Source: Blumeriella jaapii (taxonomy: Eukaryota > Ascomycota > Leotiomycetes > Helotiales > Drepanopezizaceae). Taken from it: DNA of 64,000 nucleotides. Below the pieces are notes generated by a model. The model was not told the origin of the DNA, ran no database searches, and saw nothing but the letters and a program-made list of their open reading frames with translations. Below, piece by piece: positions 11,542-21,354 of this stretch. The position numbers and the translations under genes were made by a program. Numbering within the stretch: position 1 is the stretch's first letter; the number at the start of each line of letters is the position of its first letter. The stretch is taken from positions 43,501-107,500 of the forward strand of contig VWND01000023.1 of NCBI GenBank assembly GCA_009599575.1, in the 5' to 3' direction.

Positions 11542-13046
11542 ATGGCCTTGGCTCGGTCTGCGAGCGGACCCGGTGGACTGAGTATCAACACAAACTCTGC
11601 CAATTCACTGTCGTAAGCATCTTCAGACCGCGACGACCACGAAGATCGAGACAACCATCCTAACATCACGTCTAGAGGCTCCTCGACAACAGCAGAAGCC
11701 GGCGGAATGTTTGGAAGCAGCAAGCCTGGTGGGCTCTTCGGCTCGACCGCAACCAGCGCATCAACGGGAGGACTCTTTGGATCAACAGCAGCACCCAGTC
11801 AACCGGCGGCAGGAGGGCTATTCGGCGCAGCACCAGCTCAATCGCAGAGCGGAGGACTCTTTGGAAGAACGGGGACAGCCGCTACTCAACAACAACCTGT
11901 AGGGGGGCTGTTTGGTGCTGCGCAACCACAGCCGGCAGGAGGATTGTTCGGGAATGCTACCACAACACAGCCAGCCCAGACTGCAAGTGTTTTTGGAGCT
12001 TCTGCTGCTGCATCTCAGCCTCAGCAAGCTGGTGGATTGTTCAGCGGTCTCAATGCCAATCAGAACAAGCCAGCTGGATCCTTGTTGTATGTGTATCAGT
12101 ATCTTTGTTTGAAAATCAGCTAACGGATACAAGTGGTGGGAGCACAACACAATCCCAACAACAGCCCCAAGCCCAGCAACAACAAGCCAACTCTATGTTC
12201 AACCAGAACCAAGGTTCTGCTCTCTTCGGCGCGCCCTTGGGTGGTGGGCTTTCTCTAGGACAATCTACAAACCAGCAAGCCCAGTCAGTACCCGGTGTTC
12301 GAATAGACGCCAGTCAAATTCGAGGAACAACCCGCTTCAATGACCTCCACGATGAGCTACAGAAGCAAATCACCCTCTTTGACAATGTCATTCAAGGCCA
12401 AATCAGACTCAAGGCAGACTGCGATGCCATCATGCCCGCGCATGCCAATCAACTGGCCCAGGTCCCTCATGACGTTGAGTTCTGCCGCCGCAAACACATC
12501 GGAGTCGAGAACGCGCAGGACTCTGACGCCCAAGCGATCTCTATCGTCGGTAAACTTATCAAGGTTGACGCCGAACACGCAAAACTCAGCTTTAAAGCCA
12601 TCGACAATTTAAAGTTGCCTCCGCAATACCACAACCAGGGCGTGTGGGCGCAAAATCCCAGTGCAAATAGCAATGGAGGACCAGAAAACGAGGATTCCGA
12701 TGCGCAGGATATCGTTGGGTTCTTCGTCAAAACTGCTGATGAATTGGCGCATACCCTCAACACGTGCCAAAAACACCTCGTGGAGATTGAACAGCACCTG
12801 CGATCCGTAGAGGCGAACAGCGCACAGCAAATTAACGCGTTAGTCGCCAAGCGCAACGGCACCTCGACTGGCCAGGAAGATCCCCGCGATGAGCTGTTTG
12901 GTGTACTGCGAGACTTCGAGGATGGTTTATTGATTGTAGCAGGGAAAATTGGAGGGTCGAGAGAGGGAGTACGGACTCTACAGCTGGGACAGTTTCATTC
13001 GGGGCCAAATGGAAGGGCGAATGGGCCAAGGAGCGGGTTATATTAA
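11542..13046 (+). CDS. NUP49: Nucleoporin NUP49 (Nup58-type FG nucleoporin)
   Basis: The model joins 11542-11612, 11676-12086 and 12134-13046, giving 464 residues. Nup49 is part of the central channel Nsp1-Nup57-Nup49 complex of the nuclear pore. The first exon encodes MALARSASGPGGLSINTNSA, so the real start lies upstream of the Met at 11707. Residues about 30-190 carry repeated GGLFG/SLFG motifs in Gly/Gln/Ala/Thr-rich sequence, and the second intron is removed exactly within an LFGG repeat. The rest (about 205-464) is charged and heptad-like, including TTRFNDLHDELQKQITLFDN and DEIVGFF-like blocks, as expected for the coiled-coil that binds Nsp1 and Nup57. It could be confused only with Nup57; the N-terminus and spacing favour Nup49. 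Confidence 0.9.
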
Positions 13047-13345
13047 TCTGTCAATGCTTGGATGAATGGGTGGAGTTTGGTGTTTGGTAGGCCATGCTGC
13101 ATTTGAGAGCGAGGGATGGGCATTGGAGTGGGGCAGAATCAGGCTCTGATGGAAGATACCACTACAGTTGGTGATTTGAGAAATGTCACCCATAACCATT
13201 TACTTCGGGTTCACAGGTGCTTCATGTTGGGATTATCGATGTCGTCCCGGCCGTGTCACTACGAATCCACTCTCAACGCCCATCCATGCCCTCGGTGTTC
13301 AACGCCCGCTCAATCGCTTCAAAAAGGCACGTTTCTCCGAACAAC

Positions 13346-14594
13346 TCAGTCGTTGTAGTTGCTCTGCTTACTGCCATCCTTGTTCACAGCAGGAAGTCCA
13401 TACTTCTTCGCCAAATCCTCCTCTTGGCTGTTCGCATCAGGAGCCAAGAAGGGTCTCTCGGCCTGTGAGCACACCCTCACTGCATGTCTCCTATGGGGCG
13501 CGAATCCGTAACTCGCCGAATGGTTCTATCTCTCGTCAGCACCGATGGTCCGCGACATCAGGGCACCCACGCAGGCTTACCGTGACCCGATTGTCCCAGA
13601 ACGCCACATCGCCCTCCCCCCACTGGAACCTGACATGGAGCTCCGGCGTCGTCACCACGACCTCGTTCAGGTAGGCCAGGATGGCATCGCTCTCGACCTT
13701 CGGCACGCCCACGATCTTGGTCACGAAGCCCGGGTTGAAGAACAGCGATTTCCAGCCCGTCACGGGGTGGCTCCTCACCAGCGGGTGCTCCGTCACGATG
13801 GGCTCCCGCCGCACCGGCCGGCCGGCGGCGATGGAGCCCTCGGCCTGCAGGTGCGACGAGTGCAGTGCCGTCAGGCTCTCGAGGTACTTCTGCATGGACG
13901 CCGACAGGGCGTCGTAGGCCGCGTACTGGGAGCTCCACAGCGTGTCGCCGCCGCCGCCGCGGGGCGGGCCCGCGAGCACCTTGAGCGACGTGTACGACGG
14001 CGGCTGCAGCTCGTAGGTCACGTCCGAGTGCCACAGGAAGCCGGGCGAGAACAGGGCGCGCTGGTCCCTGGAGGTCTCGTCGGTGTAGACGACGTGCACG
14101 TCGTCGAGGTCGCCGCGCCGGGGGACCGACGTCGTGGCATGCTTGTGCAGGGTGCCGAAGTAGGCGCCGAGCTCGCGCTGGGCGTCGATGCTGAGGTTCG
14201 TCTGCTTGCGGAAGAAGACCACGCCGCGGGTGGCGACGAGCAGGGCGAGGTCGTTCTTGGCGGCGTCGGTGAGGTTGGCGAGGTCGACGCCGTGGATCTC
14301 GGTCCCGATCTTGGGGTTGTAGTCGAAGATGTCGGTCGCGCTGCGGAGGAGGTTCTTGAAGCTTGCGTCGCCCAGGTGGCCTTTGTCGGTGTAGGGCACT
14401 TCTTCGAGAGCGGGCCAGTGCTTGTTGGGGAAGCAGGGCTTCAACTCCTCATGCTCGTATGTGGTGGCATCGTGCGTTCGCACAATCGTTCGGCCGGGGA
14501 CATACGAGGAGGCGAGCGATGTCTTGGACGGGGACTCTCGAGCGGGCCCTGATGCGTTCCTCTCTGCGCAAGGTACTTCAAGCGTTGGGGCCAT
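13346..14594 (-). CDS. TauD/TfdA-type alpha-ketoglutarate-dependent dioxygenase
   Basis: The model joins 14594-13581 and 13525-13346, giving 397 residues. Members of this family hydroxylate small substrates such as taurine or other sulfonates, using Fe(II), oxygen and 2-oxoglutarate. The metal-binding HxD is visible in FLWHSDVTYELQPPSYTSL (about 187-189). The distal histidine appears only after splicing, in WDNRVT|NHSASYGFAPHRRHAVRV, where the Arg that grips 2-oxoglutarate also lies. The intron therefore cuts the active-site motif, and the unspliced frame lacks it. The region IGTEIHGVDLANLTDAAKN fits the TauD N-terminus. I chose the Met at 14594 because the same frame upstream runs into the 8-bp satellite. 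Third codon positions are nearly all G or C, unlike neighbouring genes. The true substrate is unknown. Confidence 0.92.
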
Positions 14595-14763
14595 GTTGAG
14601 AAAGGAAGTGAATCGCAACGAAGAATGTCGAACTGACGCTTTTGTATCCACACCACGACCGAAACTCGAGTCGAAACGGGGAAGAGAGGTAGATGTGCAA
14701 GAGAGCAATTGCTCATGGGGGCAATCGCATATATATACCCATTGACAGATGTACAGATGTGCT

Positions 14764-14950
14764 GATACAGATATACAGATATACAGATATACAGATATAT
14801 ACAGATATACAGATATACAGATATACAGATATACAGATATACAGATATACAGATATACAGATATACAGATATACAGATATACAGATATACAGATATACAG
14901 ATATACAGATATACAGATATACAGATATACAGATATACAGATATACAGAT
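14764..14950. repeat. 8-bp microsatellite (ATATACAG)n, about 23 copies
   Basis: The octamer ATATACAG repeats almost perfectly over about 186 bp, with one slippage (an extra AT) near 14797. The unit is not a multiple of three, so all frames read an eight-residue periodic peptide (QIYRYTDI on plus, YLYICISV on minus). That produces long open frames that are not genes. It lies 170 bp upstream of the dioxygenase start. Confidence 0.95.
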
Positions 14951-15573
14951 AAAACACGAATAACACATATAACACATGTAACAAATATAACACAAACACA
15001 CATACACATATACACACATAAATGTAAACCCACGTACCTGGTGCCTGAACAGCGCAACAGCGACAATGACACCATCGTCAAGCGCATGGTGCAATCAATC
15101 CGGGGCAATGCTCACTAATCCGGGGGGATGCTGACTAATTCAGTACAGCGCTGACTAATCCAGTGCCAGCTCCCACCCGGCCATCGAGGATGCTGCAATT
15201 CTGGACGCGTTTTGCGTGCTCAGCTGCCACGTGAGTAGGCGACAGGCTGGCCTTAAAGTGGGCCTGAAAGGAAGTACCGTAAGGCCTCCCAGAACACCAT
15301 CGACTAACAGGGAGGTTCCTGCCATGTTCAGCCAGGCCCAGCACATCACGTGATGAGGTCGAGAGCCTCAAGTCTCTTCCCGTTCCATCGGCCACATACC
15401 TTTTTCTCTATTTCTCCTCCTTCTCCCTTTCTCCTCCTTCTCTTCTTCTCCTCCTTCTCCTCCCTCTTTTCTTCTCCTCCTTCTCCTCCTCCTCCTCCCC
15501 ATCTCCACCGCTATCTCCTTACCTCACCTCTTCCGCTACTCCTTGTCCTTGCCTTGCCATCTGGACGGGACGG
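14951..15573. other. Intergenic: short repeats and a pyrimidine-rich promoter tract
   Basis: Near 15109-15170 a motif close to GCTGACTAATCCAGT occurs three to four times with variation. Between 15411 and 15540 the plus strand is a long TTCTCC/TCCTCC pyrimidine tract, which typically lies upstream of filamentous-fungal start codons. The next gene begins at 15574. No coding frame is supported. Confidence 0.55.
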
Positions 15574-18496
15574 ATGTACGAGGCCATGGAGAGTTCTCCG
15601 CATGCCCTCCATCGCGAGCCCATCCCTTACGCCATAGAGCCATTCTTCCACGCGTCTTCCCCGCAAGTCCCTTGGGCAGCAGTGGATCGACCTGCAAACT
15701 CCTCGCAGTCAAGTGAAGGCGAGGAGGCAGAGCTCCCACCACTACTCTACGCTCGCCAGAATGGACTGACCCGTGATCATCTCAAGGAGACGCTTGGCTG
15801 GCACGAGCTTCTGCGCCTCCAGCACCGGGCAGCTGGCGCTGTCTACCACGATGCCAACCTTCCGATCTTGGATTTGGGCACCGAGCCTAAGATTGAAGAG
15901 CGTCTGACTTGCTCGAAAGAGGCTGCTCTACTCTTGTCGTGCGTCGCAAACGAGGCTCCTGCGGGAGAAATGGAGGCTCTCGTCAATGCTCACTTCAAAA
16001 TCCCGGCCAGTGTGCGCGTCAAGAAGCTCGAGCTTCCATTGCTGAGGACTGACCACGAGACTGATTGCAGAAATTGGGCGAGGAGAGAAGGGTTCGAGAG
16101 CAAGCTTCGGGACATCAAGCTTCCATTGGAAGCTACCGGGATCGGAGAGGGCATGGACTGGATGTCGGACTTTGCGCATCTAGGCCCACAGCTCGCGCAG
16201 GAGCTGAAGCGAGAGAGGCTTTGCATCACCAGAGATACAATGGCTTTCATGCAGGAGTCTCTGAACATCGCGTGGACGGAGGCTGAGGAGAAGAGTCTGT
16301 GGGACATGGGGCAGACCTACAGGAGAGTGGGTGTTCCTCCCATACTTGATACCGCTGTTCATAGTTTCTTTGCAGAAACGTATCTTCGAGCCTATCACGC
16401 CTCCACTCTCCCCGTTACCTGTCAAGCCCGAGCCCTTCGAGCCAGCTCAAGATGACCCGAGATTCCACGTTCCAATTCTCTCGGATCCCATCTCACCACC
16501 CGACAAAGACCTCGAGGCACTTGCGAGGGAACCTTTTCAACAGGACATCTCAACGCCGCTTCAGCCGAGAAGACAACCTGACGACGACTTCTCAAATGCT
16601 AGTGCCGTGAATGTGACCCTAGAGGAGGTGTATCGGCCATTGGCATCACTGCAAAATAGTCCGGCAATTGCAGATGTGAAGAGGGTCAAAGTGGCAGATC
16701 TCAAGGTCGAGGAGCCCATGACACCAATGCCCAATCCAAACTTCAAATCCGTCCGTTTCAGCAACATTGTTGAGCAACTGGACATTGAGCCTGGTAGCAG
16801 CCCACGCTCACCTCCCGGCCAGAGTAGCTTCTTCAAGGAGACATGTGGACCTGCCTATGATAGTGTGAATCAGCAGCTCGAGCAAGAGACGCTGATTCCA
16901 GCCGACACCACAGCCAGAGTTGAAGTTCCTGTCATGGATTTTCGAAAGCCAGATCCACCATGGCACAAGTTTGACCTAGTCAAGAAGCCTTCCGTCCTAC
17001 TGGCATTACAGAAGTCTTTCCTTTTTGAAACAGTCGGGCGCATACCCACTTGGCCTGGAGCTCGGCAAAAGGAGAGCGGCCTTCTGTGGTCTGCTATTAA
17101 TTCAGACTTTGCAAACCTCGCTCTCGAGGAAGATTACACGGCTGATAATGACACGTGGAAGACGTTTATGGAAGACGACCAAGATGTCGTAGACAGCTCA
17201 AGTCTGACCTGGAAGCCCCTTGGGCTGAAGATTGTCAGGGACGGCCAGGACGATGACGACGACGAGATAGAGTCCGGCCATTTCAGAAAGGACAGCCCTG
17301 AAGATCTATCCTCGCTAGCCAAGAAGCGAAAGCTAGAGATGCAGGAGCGGGACAATCACAGGAGGAACGGTCCAGCTGGGGGTGGCATTATTCCAGCTCC
17401 GAGAGGGTCTACTGCGACAAATGAGCAAAAGCCCGCTGCTTATACTCAGGTCCCGGCAATGGAACACTCTGGTGGCGGCGATTTTGGAATCCTGGGAAGC
17501 CAGTTTTCGGCAGAAGACTCTCTCAACCACTATCTTGAGCTTCGCGGCAGAAAGAGACCGAAGCTGGCCGACAGTAACTACTTCGGAAATACGATCAAAG
17601 CTCCTGGACCAGGGGATCGATCGTTACCAGCTAACGGTCCACAGCGCGTAGAAAGACCGGACCGAGTATCTCCCTTCTTGAAAAGAGAAAAACTGCCCGT
17701 TCCAACAGTAGCTCCATCCACCACAGTGATCAACATCATTGTCTCCTCTAGCCTCCTCAAGAACCGCGCCCTGATCAAGCACCTTGAAGCCCAACTCCCC
17801 TCCCTCAAGCTCATCGAGCGAGACTTCACCGCCCACAACACCAGCGCGTGGATGCCCGGCTCCGTCACCCGCTCCCCGGTTAAGTCGCCTCTCGATGCCG
17901 AAGCGGACTTCCTCCTCTCGCCCACCACGGGCATCATCCTCACCACGCTGCAGAAGATCCGGCAGAAGTCGCTCCCGGGCCAGAACACCCCATCCGCGAT
18001 CCGCGCGCGCCTCGAGAGAGTCTGCCCACGCTACGAGAAGCTGTTCGTGTTCGTCAGCGAGGGCAGCATGGACGAGAGCACCGACGGCCTGGGCCCCAAC
18101 GACTGCGTCGCGCTGGCGGAATTCATCGGCGTCGCCTGCGGCTTCGAGACAGTGGTGAATGTGCACTTCGTCGGGGGCGGTGATCAGACTCTGGCGCACT
18201 GGGTTGCGGGTCTGGTTGTCCAGCATCGGACGGACACCGAACTGCTGGCTGAAGAGACTCGCTGGGAGATCTTCCTCAGACGGGCAGGGCTGAACGCGTT
18301 TGCTGCGCAGACCATCATTGCTGATCTCAAAGCTGCGGAGGGCGTCGATGAGCGCAGTCCGAGCAAGGCTGGTCTGTTCGGAATCACCGCTTTCGTGGAG
18401 ATGGGCCGAGAGCAGCGGATCGCTAGGCTGGGCGGTCGTGTCGGGCGAAACGTGCTGCGGAGGGTCAGTGCGGTCATCGATGCTACTTGGCCATGA
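15574..18496 (+). CDS. Large fungal protein with an XPF-like (ZIP2/SHOC1-type?) C-terminus
   Basis: The model joins 15574-16326 and 16376-18496, giving 957 residues. The intron starts GTGGGT and ends TTTGCAG, and both sides are phase 0. The middle is hydrophilic and probably disordered, with a basic KKRKLEM patch and an acidic DDDDDE stretch. The last 250 residues look structured: INIIVSSSLLKNRALIKHLE, then LKLIERDF, then EADFLLSPTTGIILTTLQKI, then YEKLFVFVSEG. The order beta-strand, acidic 'ERDF', 'EADFLLSP' and beta-strand resembles the inactive XPF-like nuclease fold of Zip2/SHOC1 meiotic crossover proteins. That assignment is inference from pattern, not a family match. The canonical ERKxxxD nuclease motif is absent. 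It may instead belong to an uncharacterised fungal DUF family. It converges on the WD40 gene with a 164-bp gap. Confidence 0.75.
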
Positions 18497-18660
18497 GACA
18501 TACATACAGTACAGTACGACGCCGCTATTGAAGGATGATGCTGATGATTTAGCTGGGTGGTGTTTCTCATATTTGCAGATGTAAAATGTATCTGAGGATT
18601 TGCTCAGCGTTCAAATAGGGGTTGAAATGTCACACGTGCATTAGCGTAGCTATTTAGGGG

Positions 18661-20189
18661 TCATAAACTCCATACTTTGATGCTGTTATCTGGGGATTTA
18701 GAAAAGGGTTTTGGTGACCGACTTGACCTCGACGATTGCCGTGAGCTCGAGCTGGAGCTCGAGCTCGATTCCGACTCTGCTGCTGTTTCTGCGTCACTTG
18801 CGGAGCCTTCGTCGTCAGAGCTGTCGCTTTCATAACTGAAGCTCGACGCCGGTGAGAGCCTCTGCCCGGAACAGGTTGCTACGACCGTCCCGGAAGAGTG
18901 TACGGCAGTGGACGATACAGGATCTTTCGCAAAGTTAGTCTTAGACCACGACTTCTCGGGGACAGACTTACCATCATGAGCCTTCCACTCCCAGCTCTTC
19001 TCCACAGCTCCCTCCATCATACCAACTCCCTCCCACACCTTGACAACGCCGTCAGTCCCTCCCGCCCAAACCTCCGTACCTTTCTCGCCTTCAAACAAGC
19101 CTACACCAAGCCTCTGATTCGTGTCGGCGTCTCTGCCCACAAGCCAGCTCACCAGTCTTCCCGTGACCCTCACATCATACACCAAGATGCCCTTGCTCCT
19201 CCGCTCCACCACAAACAAGTACCTTCCACACGCACTCCACCCCGTCTCGGTGACGCCCGTGCCCCCGACGCCCGCCTCTCTATCCGCCGCCTCGTGGACG
19301 CCCCACGTCGCGACCGTGCCGCCCATGCCCCCGACATCGTACAGGCCCAGCCACCTCGTCCACGTCCCCGCAGCCAGCATTCCGACCTCTGCATTTTTCT
19401 CGGGCCCCGGCTGCTGCGCCATCGCCGACACGATGCCGCGCATGCCAACCCCGCCCCCCTTCATCTTGTGGCGCTTGCTCGGGATGGTGGGGAGACGTGC
19501 CACGGGTCCCTCCCCGGGGCGCGAAACGTCGAAAGAGGCGATGAGGCAGTCTGTGCCGGCGAGGAAGGCGTTCTGCGTGGACCAGAGGAGAGAGGAGGGC
19601 GTCTGGTAGGCTTCGGTAGTGGGGCAGACGAGGGGGTATGTTGCGAGTGGCGAGGTCGAGGGAGAGAGGGCGTTGAGGAGGCGGATGGGAAGGGAGGAAG
19701 GCGTGCTGAGGTACAGAGTTGTCGAGGGGTCGGAGAGGGCGTAGTAAGGGTATGGGGTGAGGCAGTTGATGGGCGTTGGGAGGTGGTGGGTTGTGTAGGG
19801 CCGTAGAGTTGGGAGGGAGGGGTCGGAGAGGAGAGTGGGTGGCAGTACGAAGGTCCGAATCGTGTTGTCGGCGGAGGAAGTTAGAAGACTTGTACCATCT
19901 GGAGTCCTGTGTCTCGTTAGAGTGACGAGCTTTGAGGGGGTGTAGAGGGGGCTTGCCATTGCACGCTCTTGAAGTAATTGACCTCCATATCATCCTCGAA
20001 TCCGCATCTCGACGTCTCCTCTCTTGTACTTTCTTCGCTCGGACTCAGGACCGAGTCCGTTCGTTCGTCGCTCGTTGCATCATGGTTCCTCTGCCGTTCG
20101 CGTTCGCGGATACGGGAGTCGGTGATGGAACAGCAATACGTGCTTCCCGTGGAAGCTGCAAGCCGTGGAGTCTTCGAGTAGTCCTCCAT
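18661..20189 (-). CDS. WRAP53/TCAB1-Swt21-type WD40 repeat protein, with a GC-AG intron
   Basis: The model joins 20189-19957 and 19906-18661, giving 492 residues. WRAP53-like proteins bind small nuclear or Cajal-body-type RNAs; yeast Swt21 is linked to splicing. The signature VNYFKSVQW|TPDGTSLLTSSADN forms only after removing a 50-nt intron at 19956-19907. That intron begins GCAAGC, not GT, has a branch-like CTCTAAC, and ends ACACAG. The unspliced alternative starts at Met 19959 and loses the first WD blade. Family blocks follow: PINCLTPYPYYALSDPS, YPLVCPTTEAYQTPSSLLW, DCLIASFDVSRPG and LPTIPSKRHKMKG. A serine-rich acidic stretch near residue 450 precedes the final IKVWSL. The Met at 20189 is the first in frame. 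Confidence 0.88.
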
Positions 20190-20570
20190 CTGGAGATAGT
20201 ACTACATCTTTGATGTTGGCAGAGCTTGAGCGTAGGCAGCATCCACGCATGGAATGGCTGAATCAAGCTTGATGTTGTTGTCGACGTCGCGTTCCGGACC
20301 ATGTCGTACGTAGGGCTACTCCACTTCTACTGTTCCCGCCCGACCTGTTAAGCGAGCCATCACAGGATCTCGGTTTCGTACCGTATCAACCACCTACAGT
20401 AGGCACCAAAAGATACCGTTAGCTTTCGAACTTTGAGGGCTGTTCATGACTTATCGATAGAGACGGACCTGGCTGGTCCCTTAGAGGGTCCTTTCGCAAT
20501 GGACTGTCTGTTGTCCAGTATGTTGCTGGAGCTATTTGGTACGTGTTTAAAGGTGTCCGTCCGGTGGACC
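20190..20570. other. Upstream region of the WD40 gene
   Basis: This 381-bp stretch holds the 5' flank of the minus-strand WD40 gene. No coding frame, RNA gene or repeat is recognisable. It ends at the left copy of the target-site duplication of the LINE-like insertion. Confidence 0.5.
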
Positions 20571-20584
20571 TGAACTATCTCCAG
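20571..20584. repeat. Left target-site duplication of the LINE-like insertion
   Basis: TGAACTATCTCCAG is identical to 21341-21354, with the element between the two copies. Confidence 0.7.
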
Positions 20585-20829
20585 GGCATACCTACTGAGA
20601 ATTCCAGAAGGATTGTATTGAAGGGAAAAGGCGGAAAATAAAAATCAGCTCGACTATCGAAAACCCGGTACAGCGCCTTCGAACAACCGTCCCTACCGAA
20701 CACAACCGACTCGACAGCATATTTGACGGAGGAAAGGGTGCCGGTGGAATACACGCGTTTAACGCGTACAAAACAGGCGTTCGAGAGACAACTCGGCGCC
20801 GCCAACTCGAAGTTCTGAAAGTGCTTTTC

Positions 20830-20944
20830 AAGATTACAAAGGAGCTGCGATACCGCGGGATCAGAGACCCGGGATATGCGTATTAAAAGAGCTTTCCCCA
20901 ATCGTGGTTTTTACTCTTTTAATACGTATATACTTTGTAATCTT
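20830..20944. repeat. Nested perfect inverted repeats inside the LINE-like element
   Basis: The outer arms are AAGATTACAAAG at 20830-20841 and its complement at 20933-20944. The inner arms are CGTATTAAAAGAG at 20879-20891 and its complement at 20914-20926. The inner loop is 22 nt. The inner arm overlaps the end of the truncated frame and its TAA stop, so the RNA could fold into a hairpin at the start of the 3' UTR. Confidence 0.6.
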
Positions 20945-21316
20945 CAAAAACATCGAAGGCCTTTTGGTTTCTAGTTTCTGCCTTTTTTGTTGTTTTGTTT
21001 TATTTTTCCTTTTAGGCCTATTGGTCATACCATGTTTGCGTTTTCACGCGATTGACAGGCCATATTTTTGACCGGTGCCGGATGCACAATCCTTGGGTTT
21101 AAACCCAGAGCTTTACGCTCATACCTTTTTACTGACGGACCATCGCAAAGGGCGGCGAAGGGCGTAGTCGACAGCAGCAATAGCTGTATTAAAACGAACT
21201 GCTTTCGGGGTCGTACTTTTGTATTTAAATCCTTAGCTTAGCACGTCTCCGTACCCCCTGGGAGGTCCTAGGAAGGCAGACCGAGTTATGGCTGCCCTCC
21301 GCTAGACGTTAATCAA

Positions 21317-21340
21317 TACTACTACTACTACTACTACTAC
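21317..21340 (+). repeat. (TAC)8 tail of the LINE-like element
   Basis: Eight perfect TAC units end exactly at the right target-site duplication, consistent with a retrotransposition tail. Confidence 0.8.
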
Positions 21341-21354
21341 TGAACTATCTCCAG
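21341..21354. repeat. Right target-site duplication of the LINE-like insertion
   Basis: TGAACTATCTCCAG is identical to 20571-20584 and directly follows the (TAC)8 tail. Confidence 0.7.

Larger units (their letters stand above)
20585..21340 (+). mobile_element. 5'-truncated LINE-like retrotransposon insertion
   Basis: The segment is bracketed by a perfect 14-base direct repeat, TGAACTATCTCCAG, at 20571-20584 and 21341-21354; with the preceding C it is 15 bases. The plus-strand right end is (TAC)8 immediately before the repeat, as expected for a non-LTR element with a simple-repeat tail. An open frame without its own start runs from the left end (20599) to TAA at 20884-20886. It is 95 residues and ends KITKELRYRGIRDPGYAY, fitting the C-terminus of a truncated ORF, and is followed by about 450 bp of 3' UTR. 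A related sequence lies near 59935-60115. The family (for example Tad-like) cannot be fixed by eye. Confidence 0.65.

Noticed and set aside
13545..14552. 335-codon plus-strand open frame
   Set aside because: It is antisense to the GC-rich dioxygenase exon. GC-rich codons rarely give stops on the opposite strand, and the peptide has no family character.
14693..15118. Long open frames reading QIYRYTDI or YLYICISV
   Set aside because: They are translations of the 8-bp satellite, which has no stops in any frame.
17784..18505. Overlapping frames of 124 and 293 codons in the XPF-like gene
   Set aside because: Both are out-of-frame or antisense readings of a GC-rich exon whose main frame is clearly coding.
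18898..19806. 302-codon plus-strand frame
   Set aside because: It runs antisense to the WD40 gene; the minus frame carries the family blocks.
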